Shown here: in pieces, positions 34,359 through 45,800 of the stretch
Layout: every line of letters starts with the position of its first letter
Position numbering within the stretch: position 1 is the first letter of the stretch
Source of the DNA: Halichondria panicea
Lineage: Eukaryota > Porifera > Demospongiae > Suberitida > Halichondriidae
Assembly (NCBI RefSeq): GCF_963675165.1
Contig: NC_087388.1
Coordinates: 3,973,047-4,037,046, forward strand
Direction of reading: 5' to 3'
Length of the DNA stretch: 64,000 bases
The notes under the pieces: model-generated
Told to the model about the DNA's origin: nothing
Seen by the model: only the letters and a program-made list of their open reading frames with translations
The model's database searches: none
Program-made: the position numbers and the translations under genes

Positions 34359-37300
34359 ATGCATAGTCCGAACATTTTTGTGATCTGAACCATCTATGAG
34401 TAGATTCACACACTCTTGTACAAAGCCTCGTCGCACATGTTGTACAAAATTGATAATATTTTGACGACAACATACTGTCGGACAAAGCTGTACAGCAGAT
34501 TTCAAGCTGTTATTGAGAATTTGAGTGGGAAGAAAAGTGTCATACAGTTCCTGATAAAAATTTAAGAGTTCTGAAATTGGCTGAAGAACGTATAAAAGAG
34601 TGACATCATCATTTCTCTCAGAACTGTCATTCAGTAACAATCGGTAAGTGCATTCATCAGAAGAATAAGATAGCAGTGACCGCAATGATAAATCATCTCT
34701 ATATAATGAAACTGAGTAATGATGTTTCAACACTTCTTTTTCACCACATTTGGTCACAGTTTTAACTATGGCTGGTTGATCAGGATACTTAACAACAAAC
34801 ACTCCCGCAGTTCCTTCTATTTCATTGGTAAACTGATCTTCGGAAATTTCAAGATATGTGGCACGTCTCAAATGTTTTAAAGCTTCACTTGATGTAGAAT
34901 TGCAGAGCACAACAAGAATACTTTGCCCAAAGGAGTCATCATCCTCGAGAACAGTGACATCTGAAATCTTTACTGCACATGTTTTAATATCAATCGATAA
35001 CATACTCAACGAACACGCTTGTGTTTTAGAGAGAAGCAACTGGCTACCAAAATGAACTCTATACGATACACTATACTCGGAATCAAACTTGAACATAGAT
35101 ACAAGATAAGCTTTTTGTTCTTTAGTCAGAGAAAATTGTCCATTTTTCATAACAAAAGGGTCAAGTTTAGAGTCCAACACCTCTTTGATTTGTTCAATTT
35201 CTGATAGTTCAACATCTCGCCAGTGGCAGCTTGAACAATCAGATGAATAATACAGCTTCCATTTCGCTCCATTAATGACTAAAATCAAAGTATATGGTTT
35301 GATGTTGGCTAAAGGCTCTTCAGACGAAATCAAAAACTCATAATTTGGTTCAAGGCGTTCCATCTCGACACTAAGCTGAAATTGTGAGCTAGAAAGAAAA
35401 CATTGTCCAAAATGTGTCACAATAGTTTGCATACATTCACCATTCAGCTTTTTCAGCCCCATTATGTCTGTAGTCAATACTACCGGCAGTTTATCAGTGT
35501 CAGCTTTGTACAAAAGTGAATACATTTGCAAATCTTTGCAGGACTTAAACACTTCAAAATTATTTCGGGAGTCTATTACTAAAACTAAAAAGTTGTTGAA
35601 TTTTCGTAATTCAATTTTTAGCTCACTGAGGTTCTCAAGAACATCGTTTTCTGACGTATTTTTGAATAGTTTCAGCTTTAGCTCTAACTTTTCAAGAAGT
35701 TTAAAGTCTATAAACTCCTTCCATTTTATTAATGCCATAAGAGGACATGACATCGGATAAGCCAGAAAAGTTTCATGAAATTCTGCTATTTTGCTTATAT
35801 GACTTTTTATGAACTGATTTCTGGATTCAATTTTACTTTGACGGTCTTCATCATTGGATAAGATGTGAAAGATACTATTGTAGTACGAGTACATCCCTTC
35901 AAGAAATTTTGTAACAGATATTAAAAGCTTCGATGGGTCTTGGGCACTGGAACGATAAGGATTTGGCTTCAATGTGATTTTTAATATATAGTTCAATATA
36001 TGAATAAGGGCTTCCATTTGTGGTTTGGCAATGTTAATTGAAGGCTGACGAAGAGCTTTAATGAAGTCAACAGTTTCAAGTCCAATCTTACTCATCAAGG
36101 ATTTAAAATCATCCACGTACATAAGCTCATGAAACTCCCCCAAAACATCACTAACCTCGCTATAAGTAAAGGATAACATTTCTTGAAAGTTCTTTGCAAA
36201 ATCACCTGAAAGTTTTCCTGAAATTGCAATCAAAGCAGGTAGCACTGCTTTGAGACTTGGAAAAGCACAAAAAGCAGTGTAGGCTTCTGGGAAAGAAAGG
36301 TTGATTTTCTCTGTGGCTAACGATTGTTCCTGGGTTGTCAACACAATGCCCAGCAATTTTGCTACTGTCTCGATGATGCTGCTAAGCATATGTTCTACAG
36401 CTGTAGTATAGGTCATACTTTGTTTTTTATGCAACATCGTTTCGATGTAAGCCTTAAGGTGGCCATGAGTTTGGTTTTTGGTTCTGCCCTTTATGGCAAA
36501 CTTCTGAAGGATGGTCTCACTTTTTGTTGTGGAAATTACGATAATATGTTGGAATCTGGTTACCAGATTAAACTTTCCACATAAAAAGTGGAAGGCATGA
36601 ATTAAACTCTCTTCAAATGACTGTAAGAACAACTTAAACTCATGTTTGGCTAAGTAGTCAAGATAGTCAGGTGTCTTCAGCATTTCTATATGACAGTCTT
36701 GAAAAGTGACCATGACATGCAATAGTAAATCAAGATGTTGCTCTCTATTGTAGTTGCCGACAGCATCAAAGAAAGCGTTAATTGCAGTTTCATCTTCATA
36801 TGTTAATGGGAGCATGCTTTTAATCCAATTTAAATCGAACACTGTAAGCAGTAATCCTTCACTGTTAAGGAAATCCTGCATGCGGAGTAGTGCAGAAAGA
36901 GATTTGCTGCCTACGAGAGTGTCTAAGCACACAGCATACATCTTCTGAACGAGATCTATTTCTTCAGTACTACAATTATCGCAAACATTTTTATATGATT
37001 TCCGAATGAGAATAATAAGTTTGAGTTGCTTGAGGCAAAGCAACTGCTCAGTAGTGGCAGGAAGTTCAATGTCTTCATCGATATTTCCACAAATCCAGTT
37101 AACAATCTCCTCATAGGAGATCATGGTATCTCTATTCAGTGGAGTAAGTTGATTTTTTTCCATAGTTAGAACCTCCAGTGATGAATTTACTGTCATTTTA
37201 TGGGTACCACTAGGGTGACAAAAGATCCAAGTGTTGGTTTGAAGGTTTTGTGTAATAAGAAATCGAGTATTAACAGTATCTGCAGTCGTATCACATCTAA

Positions 37301-39740
37301 CAAAATAGATAATCTCCTCAGACAAATTCAGGGTAGCTTGTAATTTCTCAATTTCATCATCAAAACAGTCATCAGTTAGCAGGGACTCAAGTAAGTAGTT
37401 TTCAAGATGGATATTTTTGTGCTCAGCTCTCTGTTTGAGTGATGACACGTTGACTGATAGTGATTCCGTTTCTATACTTTCACTGCCTAGATAATTATCA
37501 GCTGATGGATACGTGCTGTATGTGACTTCATTTGTGTAATCTTTCATCAGGCTTATTTGTACTTTTGTGCTTTGCTTAGCTTCACACGTTACCGATACCT
37601 TCATATTTTCAGACAATTTGTGAAACTGAGACATCCATATCACACATTTAGATCTGTTTGCTTCACTACGAGTTATGGACATAAATTCTGTGTCGTGAAT
37701 TTCGCCTACTTTTCGAGCAAAAGCTCCTAAGAAACGGTTGTGTGATTTGCAATTCCAATGTTGTAAAGATTGACGACACTGCTCATGGAATGCATAAAAG
37801 CAAGCCTGTTTGTCAACAGCTTTATTTTCATTAGCAAGGGAATTATTTACTTTGATTTTGGCAGTTTCTCCATCCCTATTACATCCCCTATTAACAAAGT
37901 CAGGGTGATCGTTTTTTTTCACTTGCATTGGTATTTTATCCCTAGCAGGTTTTTCATATTGCTCCACATTGGGATGAGGGATGGATCTATCATAGAGGAT
38001 TTCATCATGGCAGAGTTCTCCACTATAATTGTCAATACTATCTGTTGGACGTGTACTTGTAACAAGTGTTACTACCCTAGCCCAGAATAATAAAGATTTC
38101 CCATACCGCCCATAATCCATACCATGTCTGGTGTGTTTTCCTCCTTTACCTGGATCCCCTGGCTGGCCAGGTTTGCTATCTTTAACTTGATTTTGAGTTA
38201 CGTGACAGTTCCATTCATTATCAATATCGAGAATTTCAATTTTGCCACTGACACCACTCTTTCCAGCAGCTCCACCCATGCCAGCATCCCCACCATGACC
38301 GCTGTCAACACCACGAGTTCCAAAGCTGATTACAACAGAACTATTAGTTTGAAGCCGCCCTGCTTCAAATTCAGGGGCATTATTTCCATCAATACCTTTG
38401 ACAGTAGGTGTCCAACCGGCCCCACCGTCACCGCCATTTTGACCATCTCCCCCTGGGCTACCACTTGCCAACAAATTGAAGTCACTGATACATATATTGG
38501 ATGCAACTAATAGAACATGCCCTCCTGCATTTCCGTATTGACCATTTTCACCATCTACTCCAGGTTTACCGTCTTTAGCTGTCTCAGTGCCATCTTCACC
38601 TGGTCTAGCTTTAATAGGGCGATCACTGAATTCAATACACTTTCCTTCTGTGTTGATGGTAATACATTGTCTCGTACCTTCTAAGTAAACACTGCTTGCA
38701 GTTTTATTAAGTACCTCAGAAGTTGTTTGAGATACCTTTTTGCAAATGAGTTTTAGGGCAATACAAACAACTGACACACCATGATGGTAGACATCACTAT
38801 CAGCGTAGAGTACAGCGTCAGCACATAGCCTGATTTCATCCCCACTTTGGAGTGTTTTCGTTGGTTTGTTTCGAGAAATCCATTCATCAAAAGCAGAAAG
38901 AGCACTGCTTGATAACCCAGCCACCATTTTTATTGTGTAGACAGTTGACCCATCTCTGCTTTGTGAAAAGATACTGTATGGTAGAACTATTTGCAACAGC
39001 AGCTTAACAAGACGAGTCAGGTTTTCATGCAAATACGAAAAATGATTTTCTTTTGACTTTAAAATCTGTTCAAGTACAGTGGTATCTACCTGCACTTGTG
39101 TTTGTGTGCTGATAACTTCGAGTAGTTTCTGGTAGAGTTTCACTTCTTCTTGGTATACATCTAATCGATTTTCTTCAGCTTCTTTATTGCACTCTAGGCT
39201 GCAGCTACTGTGACGATCTTGCAGCTTTTGAATAATGCTAATTTTCTCACAGCATTCAACAGAGACACCTTCTTCGAGTTCTTTGAAGAGCATATTCAGT
39301 GCACACTTGAATGAACAGCAATCAGTACTTAGAAATTCAAATGAAATTATTCGCTGGTACAATTTGCATTCAAACTGTTCAAAAAGATGCATAGTTTTGG
39401 CACGAGTGTCAATAAGGCAAAAACAAAATGTTTCCAGCTCATCTAGTATTGATTTACGAATCTGCTGTCGAGCCTCTAAATCCTTACACGTTTTGTCAAA
39501 GAGGTCAGAAAATGAACTTTTTAATTGACCTTCGATTTCCTCAGTCACAGTGCTGGACACTGTCCAACAAGACAAAATATCTTGAAATTGTTCAAGCGTA
39601 TCGCATTCCTTAAGGCTCTCAAATTCGTTGAGGATAATGGAATTCACAATGTCTGAAGTATCACCAGGAGTTCCAAATATTTGTTCTTCTGAAAAATGAC
39701 TGAATTTATTCTCTAACAGCAGGCGAAAATACTTGAAGAA
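34314..39740 (-). CDS. Giant SecA-like gene, central part with collagen-like glycine-rich segment
   Basis: An open frame of about 1,808 codons that starts after a probable 86-bp intron (39741-39826) and stops at 34314. The first 350 codons are helical and cysteine-containing. Then a glycine-rich segment (nucleotides about 38600-38150) has GxxG and GxP repeats such as GKPGVDGENGQYGNAGG and GGDAGMGGAAGKSG, interrupted by beta-like stretches. It resembles collagen-like or PGRS-type repeats but is not a strict Gly-X-Y helix. The remaining 1,300 codons look helical, with no domain I recognise. No signal peptide or membrane segment is evident. Adding one T to the TTTT run near 34333-34336 would carry this frame straight into the SecA part, so the stop is suspect. 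Confidence 0.75.
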   Translation of the reverse strand, partial: FFKYFRLLLENKFSHFSEEQIFGTPGDTSDIVNSIILNEFESLKECDTLEQFQDILSCWTVSSTVTEEIEGQLKSSFSDLFDKTCKDLEARQQIRKSILDELETFCFCLIDTRAKTMHLFEQFECKLYQRIISFEFLSTDCCSFKCALNMLFKELEEGVSVECCEKISIIQKLQDRHSSCSLECNKEAEENRLDVYQEEVKLYQKLLEVISTQTQVQVDTTVLEQILKSKENHFSYLHENLTRLVKLLLQIVLPYSIFSQSRDGSTVYTIKMVAGLSSSALSAFDEWISRNKPTKTLQSGDEIRLCADAVLYADSDVYHHGVSVVCIALKLICKKVSQTTSEVLNKTASSVYLEGTRQCITINTEGKCIEFSDRPIKARPGEDGTETAKDGKPGVDGENGQYGNAGGHVLLVASNICISDFNLLASGSPGGDGQNGGDGGAGWTPTVKGIDGNNAPEFEAGRLQTNSSVVISFGTRGVDSGHGGDAGMGGAAGKSGVSGKIEILDIDNEWNCHVTQNQVKDSKPGQPGDPGKGGKHTRHGMDYGRYGKSLLFWARVVTLVTSTRPTDSIDNYSGELCHDEILYDRSIPHPNVEQYEKPARDKIPMQVKKNDHPDFVNRGCNRDGETAKIKVNNSLANENKAVDKQACFYAFHEQCRQSLQHWNCKSHNRFLGAFARKVGEIHDTEFMSITRSEANRSKCVIWMSQFHKLSENMKVSVTCEAKQSTKVQISLMKDYTNEVTYSTYPSADNYLGSESIETESLSVNVSSLKQRAEHKNIHLENYLLESLLTDDCFDDEIEKLQATLNLSEEIIYFVRCDTTADTVNTRFLITQNLQTNTWIFCHPSGTHKMTVNSSLEVLTMEKNQLTPLNRDTMISYEEIVNWICGNIDEDIELPATTEQLLCLKQLKLIILIRKSYKNVCDNCSTEEIDLVQKMYAVCLDTLVGSKSLSALLRMQDFLNSEGLLLTVFDLNWIKSMLPLTYEDETAINAFFDAVGNYNREQHLDLLLHVMVTFQDCHIEMLKTPDYLDYLAKHEFKLFLQSFEESLIHAFHFLCGKFNLVTRFQHIIVISTTKSETILQKFAIKGRTKNQTHGHLKAYIETMLHKKQSMTYTTAVEHMLSSIIETVAKLLGIVLTTQEQSLATEKINLSFPEAYTAFCAFPSLKAVLPALIAISGKLSGDFAKNFQEMLSFTYSEVSDVLGEFHELMYVDDFKSLMSKIGLETVDFIKALRQPSINIAKPQMEALIHILNYILKITLKPNPYRSSAQDPSKLLISVTKFLEGMYSYYNSIFHILSNDEDRQSKIESRNQFIKSHISKIAEFHETFLAYPMSCPLMALIKWKEFIDFKLLEKLELKLKLFKNTSENDVLENLSELKIELRKFNNFLVLVIDSRNNFEVFKSCKDLQMYSLLYKADTDKLPVVLTTDIMGLKKLNGECMQTIVTHFGQCFLSSSQFQLSVEMERLEPNYEFLISSEEPLANIKPYTLILVINGAKWKLYYSSDCSSCHWRDVELSEIEQIKEVLDSKLDPFVMKNGQFSLTKEQKAYLVSMFKFDSEYSVSYRVHFGSQLLLSKTQACSLSMLSIDIKTCAVKISDVTVLEDDDSFGQSILVVLCNSTSSEALKHLRRATYLEISEDQFTNEIEGTAGVFVVKYPDQPAIVKTVTKCGEKEVLKHHYSVSLYRDDLSLRSLLSYSSDECTYRLLLNDSSERNDDVTLLYVLQPISELLNFYQELYDTFLPTQILNNSLKSAVQLCPTVCCRQNIINFVQHVRRGFVQECVNLLIDGSDHKNVRTMHEAMKACFSHTVVQC

Positions 39741-39826
39741 CTTAACGGAGGGGGTGTTAGAAAAATCATCACAATTTGATCATCCAATGACCTAGAGACA
39801 TTTGTTTCAGCTGTTTGATATTCTAC

Positions 39827-42800
39827 GTCCGGTACATTCGAATTAATAGATATTTCAAACAACTTTGGATTAATTTTAAAGTTGCTTGTTTCAGTTTCAA
39901 TAGCAGTTTCAGAAGATATTTCAGTGACATTATCAGGACCACTGCTCAAATATGTTTCAATGCATTGTTCCAAAAAAACTCTCTATAGGAATATACAGTA
40001 GTACAGTAACATGAGTGTCTATAATTATAGCATTATACAGTGAAACCTGCTGTAATAGCAACCGATAAACTGGTGGTCACACCCACAAGTCCCAATAGTA
40101 ACTAGTGAGTGACCCCAAATAGTCTAACCCAAAAACAAATTTCGCTGAGTCTTAAATTTGCTGTTTTCCCTAGTAGGTGGGGGCTCATTTTGAGCATGTG
40201 CATTAAAATGGGTGAGGTTATAAGGAGAGAAAGAACTAGAGCGCTGAAGTGCTAACCCTCGGCTGTTGACAAAAATAATAGAACAAAGGCGTGTTCAATC
40301 AAGCAAAGCACAAATTCTAGCTTTCCTTGTCTATGGATTCTGGTAAAGGATCACTTCAGCGGCAAATAATTATGTAGATCTAGCTCGAATAAAGGCCGGA
40401 TGTAAGCTAACCTGCAAGTTAGCCTTTTATTCGACAACTAGGCCGGCTTTAATATCAAAATCTGCCACTATTAAAACTATAATATAACTTAGCTATAATT
40501 ATCACAGGTAATATAGAAGCACAAGCATGAAAAGGCGCTCCTCTAGCTGGGTCATTCCACATCAATTCAACAACAACAAAAAGTGGCCGTCTCAGATTTC
40601 AGTGGACGACACTTGGCACATAAGTAGTATTATTATTGTAAGATATCATGTGCATCATTTCCGTTTCCAATCCCTCTAAAGTCTTCTATATACTTAGTTT
40701 CGAATTCCAGCCGGTTCCCCTTACGTAATGCATTTTTGTTGGCTTCCCAGCCCCTCCCCTCTCTGCAGTAGCATGGGAGGAAGAGAACCGTCCGGTGACT
40801 CTGGGCGTTCTATTCTGTCAGCCAGGAATGATCATCTTGTTACCACGAGGATAATAACCCACAATTTAAATGTTATATTTTTGAAAGCCTATCTTACATT
40901 CTTGTGGGTAAGGCTCCAATGAATATACTCTACCAACATTCCGTCCGACGTTCTCTCCCTCCCACACCACTAATGAGAACCGGCTGAAATTCGAGACTAC
41001 TCTACTCTTCTACTCTATCATGACTCGTTACATACACAGTCATGTATGTATATTAATATCACAAAAAGTCCTATGCTTGCATAATTATTGTTACAATGCA
41101 TTATTGACTTGACTACCGTATAGCGGGTAATTTTCAGGGGACAAAATATTCGTGGTTCAGCAATATTGAGACATTTCGTGCGTAATATTTTCGTGGTAGC
41201 TGCTTGCACTGCAGGTAAAGGTAGGCAAGGTCGCTTCATTCGTGGGTAAAATATTCGTGGTCAGACCTCCAACCACGAAAACCACGAATATTTTGCCCCA
41301 CGAAAATTACACGCTATACGGTATACCCTCACTTTTGAGTAGGCTAATTTGCCTTGAGAATACGCCCACCAGGAAGTGACAGTGAGCAGTTGCCAAGAAA
41401 AGTTTATTATGTATAAGCTGGTTACCGTAAGACCTCGATTTAAGGCGACCCTCCAAATATGCGACACCCAGGAGTTTCAGCAATTTTCTGACCTCTAAAA
41501 GTGCGACAGCTGCACTGACAATTATTTTTTAATGTCGCGTTCTAAATAGAGGTAAATGTAGCCACTCCCTAGCCTCGACTGTAGCCCACTGGAAAATCAG
41601 TGTTTTTAAGCGGCCTGAAATCGAGGCAAGTAGACTCTGTAAAGTTACCTCCAATTAGATGCGACCCTCTAAATATGCGACACCAGGACTTCAATATAGT
41701 TTTTCAACCTCCAAAAGTGCGACCTCTGGCTTCGTAATTATTAAAAAGTGTCGCTTTAAATCGAGATCTTACGGTAGCTCAGATATAATATTATAGCTAG
41801 ATCCAATACTTACTTCTATTTGCAAGTATAAGAGACGGAGACAAAGACAATCTTCTCTGAATCTCTGTTGAAGACTCTGACAGTGACAAGGAACAACCTT
41901 TTGATGCAGAATTTTGACTCTTTATACCTAGCTACTTTACCCATGCATTACTATTGTTATAATTATATTGATGTATTCATTGTATTTCAAGAGCTGGAGG
42001 GCCTCAGATGCAGACAGAAAAGACTCAGTTTCTTAATGAGTGGGCTTAATTTCAAGGCGAAACTACTGTTTTCGAAATTAAGCCCATCCCACCTGTAGCT
42101 ATAGCTTTGTAGCATGCAATTAGGGTGGGCGTAATCTTGGTAGAGTACGGTAAGGCCATGCAAAGTCAATTTGTAGTTTCTCCTTAAATTAAAGGCACTA
42201 AAAGAAAAGAAAAGGATAAATTTGTATAGTTTTTTGGTCATGAATATAATTATGACTAAATTAATAGGTAAAAATTATGCACTTCCGCTTATTGCGGAAG
42301 TTAGGGGGGTGTTTTTAATTAAAATTCTATGAATATCATTATCATTAATATATATCAAATGCCTCAATCCGCTTGCTATTTTAGGAATACAGTAGACTCT
42401 CGTTAATCCGGCCACCCTTGGGACCATGCAGCTTGGCCGGAATAGCGAGGTGGCCGTACTTCAGATAATTAGCCGCGGCTTAAAAACGACCTTACCTCGA
42501 ATATAATCACTGATTTGCGGTTCTTGTCTCGAGGATAATGAAAGATAATGAATCATTCTGCTCTCTATTTAAGTGTAATCCACTAAACCACACCCAAAAC
42601 ATCATATCCAGCCGTAATACACATATAAAATTACATTGAAAACGTTATTTGGGACAGCCAGCACTGGCCGGTAAACGGAATAGCGAGTGGCCGTACTTCA
42701 GGGTGAGTTTTGTACAGTAAACATAGAGGTAGCATTCCGTGCCAAGCCAAATGGCCGGTATATCGAGGTGGCCGTACTTCAGAGAGCCGGAATAGCGAGA

Positions 42801-45800
42801 GTCTACTGTAATAGCCTGAGAAACTACAAATTGACTTTGCTTGGCCTAATACAAGCTGTCTGACCACAAGCCACAGTACATAATTATGGCAGTTATACCA
42901 GTACCACTTAACTATACATGCACGAAGTGAGTGGCAAACCTGTGTGATTAAGTGTTACGGTGTAGGCTATTTAGCTATAAAATATATGTGACTCAAATAT
43001 AATATCATCGCTGTGGTTCCTACTCATACAGGTCACTTGAAGTCGGCCCTAAGTGGACAACTACAACTATAAGCAGGTTTCACTGTATATAATTTTAGTT
43101 AACACAAACAGACTTTCATAACATGCTCATGATTTCGTACCTCCTCATCTTCAACAAGACTCAAGCCATTCTCTTCGAGAAGATTTTCCTATAAAAAGTA
43201 AGTGCTTGCATAAGACTAACAGTATACGTTAGCTAATTCACAGTCACAGTCGCGAGCACCATTACAATATTCAACCATTTGTAATATACTACACTGGGCA
43301 AACGAAGCCTAGTTGGGCGTGGCCCACCCTGGACGCTCACGTATGGTTGGCACCACTGCAATGTTATAGGTTTTGTTCCTGTTGCAGAAATTTTGCAGCC
43401 CAATCAGATTGCAGCGTTCAAGTGTTGAAGGCATGGCTTATTAATGAACGAGTCAGTAACTTAGTAATTCTCTTTCAAATCAAAATGCAACAATAGTAGA
43501 CAAGCCAGCTTGACCCAGGAACACACCAGGTCAGTCAGAGCTAGTAATTGGCCCTTGTAGTAGAAAATGACTTGGGCCTTAGCTAGTGGCATGCAAAATT
43601 GACTCGATTATACGCCCACCCATAATGAGCATGCGCAGTTAGAGTAATTGGCCCTTGTATAGTAGATAATGACTCGGGCCTTAGCTAGTGGCATGAAAAA
43701 TTGACTCGATTACTGTAATAACGTCGTTAAAATTAAACATGTGTGTGTTCCAGCTCAACGGACCATCAGCGTTATAGGCTTCTAGCCACATTGTCTTGGA
43801 TTTTGATTCGTGGATTTGCCGCTTTATCGAGCTATATATGACTATGGATGCCAATGACCAGCTGATGTGCTCTACTATACAGTTTGTGTTACATAATAGC
43901 GGCTTATGCCAATAAGCCTTTGATAATAGTAGAAGCCACATGCACATGTACAATACACTAACTATGAATATAATTTTCAAAACAGTATGCGGTTAGCAGT
44001 TGCAACAGCTCATGAATATCATTATGCAGGAAATATTAGTGCAAGAGAGCACATACATGCGGAATGCTAAAAGCTACAAAGGTGCCAAGTATAGGATATA
44101 CCACACCTAAGAGGAGGATATGCACCCATATATCCTCCGCTACCGTGGTTACTCCGAGGCAGAGCCGAGGGGTATGTAACCACGGTAGCGGAGGATATAT
44201 AGGGTGCATATCCTCCGAATAGGTGTGGCATATCTGACTTATACCACGTGACCGCAGCACTATAAAAGGACCTCCCCCTAGCAACAATTCAATCACGATG
44301 CAGACTGCAAAAAAGAACGAGACTATGCCGAATTTTGCAGCCGTCAAAGAGCTAGTTGAGCAACATGTTGACTCCTACAGATGCTCAAGAGCTTCCTTGG
44401 TCCAAGCGTTGACCATTCGACGTCCCTTACTGGAGTTGCAAGCTCTTCTTGGATAAAATGTATCTAAACCGCGCCCATGGACCCATGGAAGCTTAGCCAT
44501 CTTGTTGAAGAGCACCTTCCGTGTTTCTGCCGTCGCTTTGAGTCTTAGTACCGTCAAGCATGGCTCTTTTCTCTTTGCTTACTTTCTTGAACAAATGAAA
44601 AAACTAAAAAACAACTTGAAAAACTGTGCATGTCTGGGGCTGTATGCTAATATTCTATATATCCTACAGCTGTTGATCAATGAGATCAATTTGTGGTGAC
44701 GTAAGTGTGGTATAATCTTAGTTATAGACACTAAGTTGATAAGATCTACATGGGAAGTACATGGGAAAAGTGCCTCAGAGCAGGTATACTATGGGACTTA
44801 GTATACCTACAACTTACTTAGTATACCTAGTATCCCGTTAGAAGCCCTCCACCACTTACGCTTGGGATACTAAATCAGTGCCTTTGGGCTTCTAAATCCC
44901 TAGACACCTCCAAAACAGTGTCTATTATTTAATGACTATTGATCAGATATATAGCATTATTATGCCTCGGGGCATAGCCGCAGGATGTATACAGTTAAAG
45001 CTGACCATGAATGTGTTTGCATGTAATAACACAACATACCTTTTTGTCTAGGTACCAAATTTTTTGTTGTAGAATCCATTTGTTACTCTCATCCATAGCT
45101 TCTAAAACTCCTTCTGAATCCCTCCTTCGAATAGATAGCATTAATTGTGAATTTTGAGAATCTAAACTCCATTCTGTTACATGAACTGAGGAGCCAGTAG
45201 ATTCCGAGTCATTAGAATGATCAGTGGCACTATAATACTCAAAGTCATCGTCACTGTCATCTATACATGTGCATGAGAACAACAAAAACTATAAAACGTG
45301 TATAACTGTGAGGCCACCCCCTTTTTGCCTGCGAAAAGGGACTGGTATATACACGAGTGATAAACTTTAGCCTCAATTACAGACCGCCCATATTTCTGAT
45401 AATATTTTTCAAGGGCCAATATTTCACCAATAAAGCCACGAAAATTTCAGCACAAAAATGCATGTTCAAGGCCATGCACTCCAAGTGATACTCTGGTTTC
45501 TGGTCTGGAAGTTTGCATGTGGGCGGGAGGCTTTTGTCATTATGTCATTGTTTGTTCTACCTTTAACTTTATGTGTTTTGCAAATGAATAACATGGACCA
45601 TTGTGCGGACTGCGTAGTGAGATAGAAATCCAAGATTAAAACTGATGCAGGTGGTGGACCCAGAAACCAGAGTATCTATAGAGTATCACTTGGAGTGGCC
45701 CAATATACAAATCCGCAAAAAAATTGCTAAAAAAATTCTATGTGAAATGCATAAAAATTAATGGCCAATTTGCGAAATTTTTTTGACCCTTGAAAATTAC

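Noticed and set aside
27637-39740. Bacterial contamination or symbiont DNA as source of the SecA-like gene
   Set aside because: In-phase upstream exons with GT-AG introns, introns carrying the same MITEs as the rest of the window, and flanking animal genes argue that it is part of this genome.
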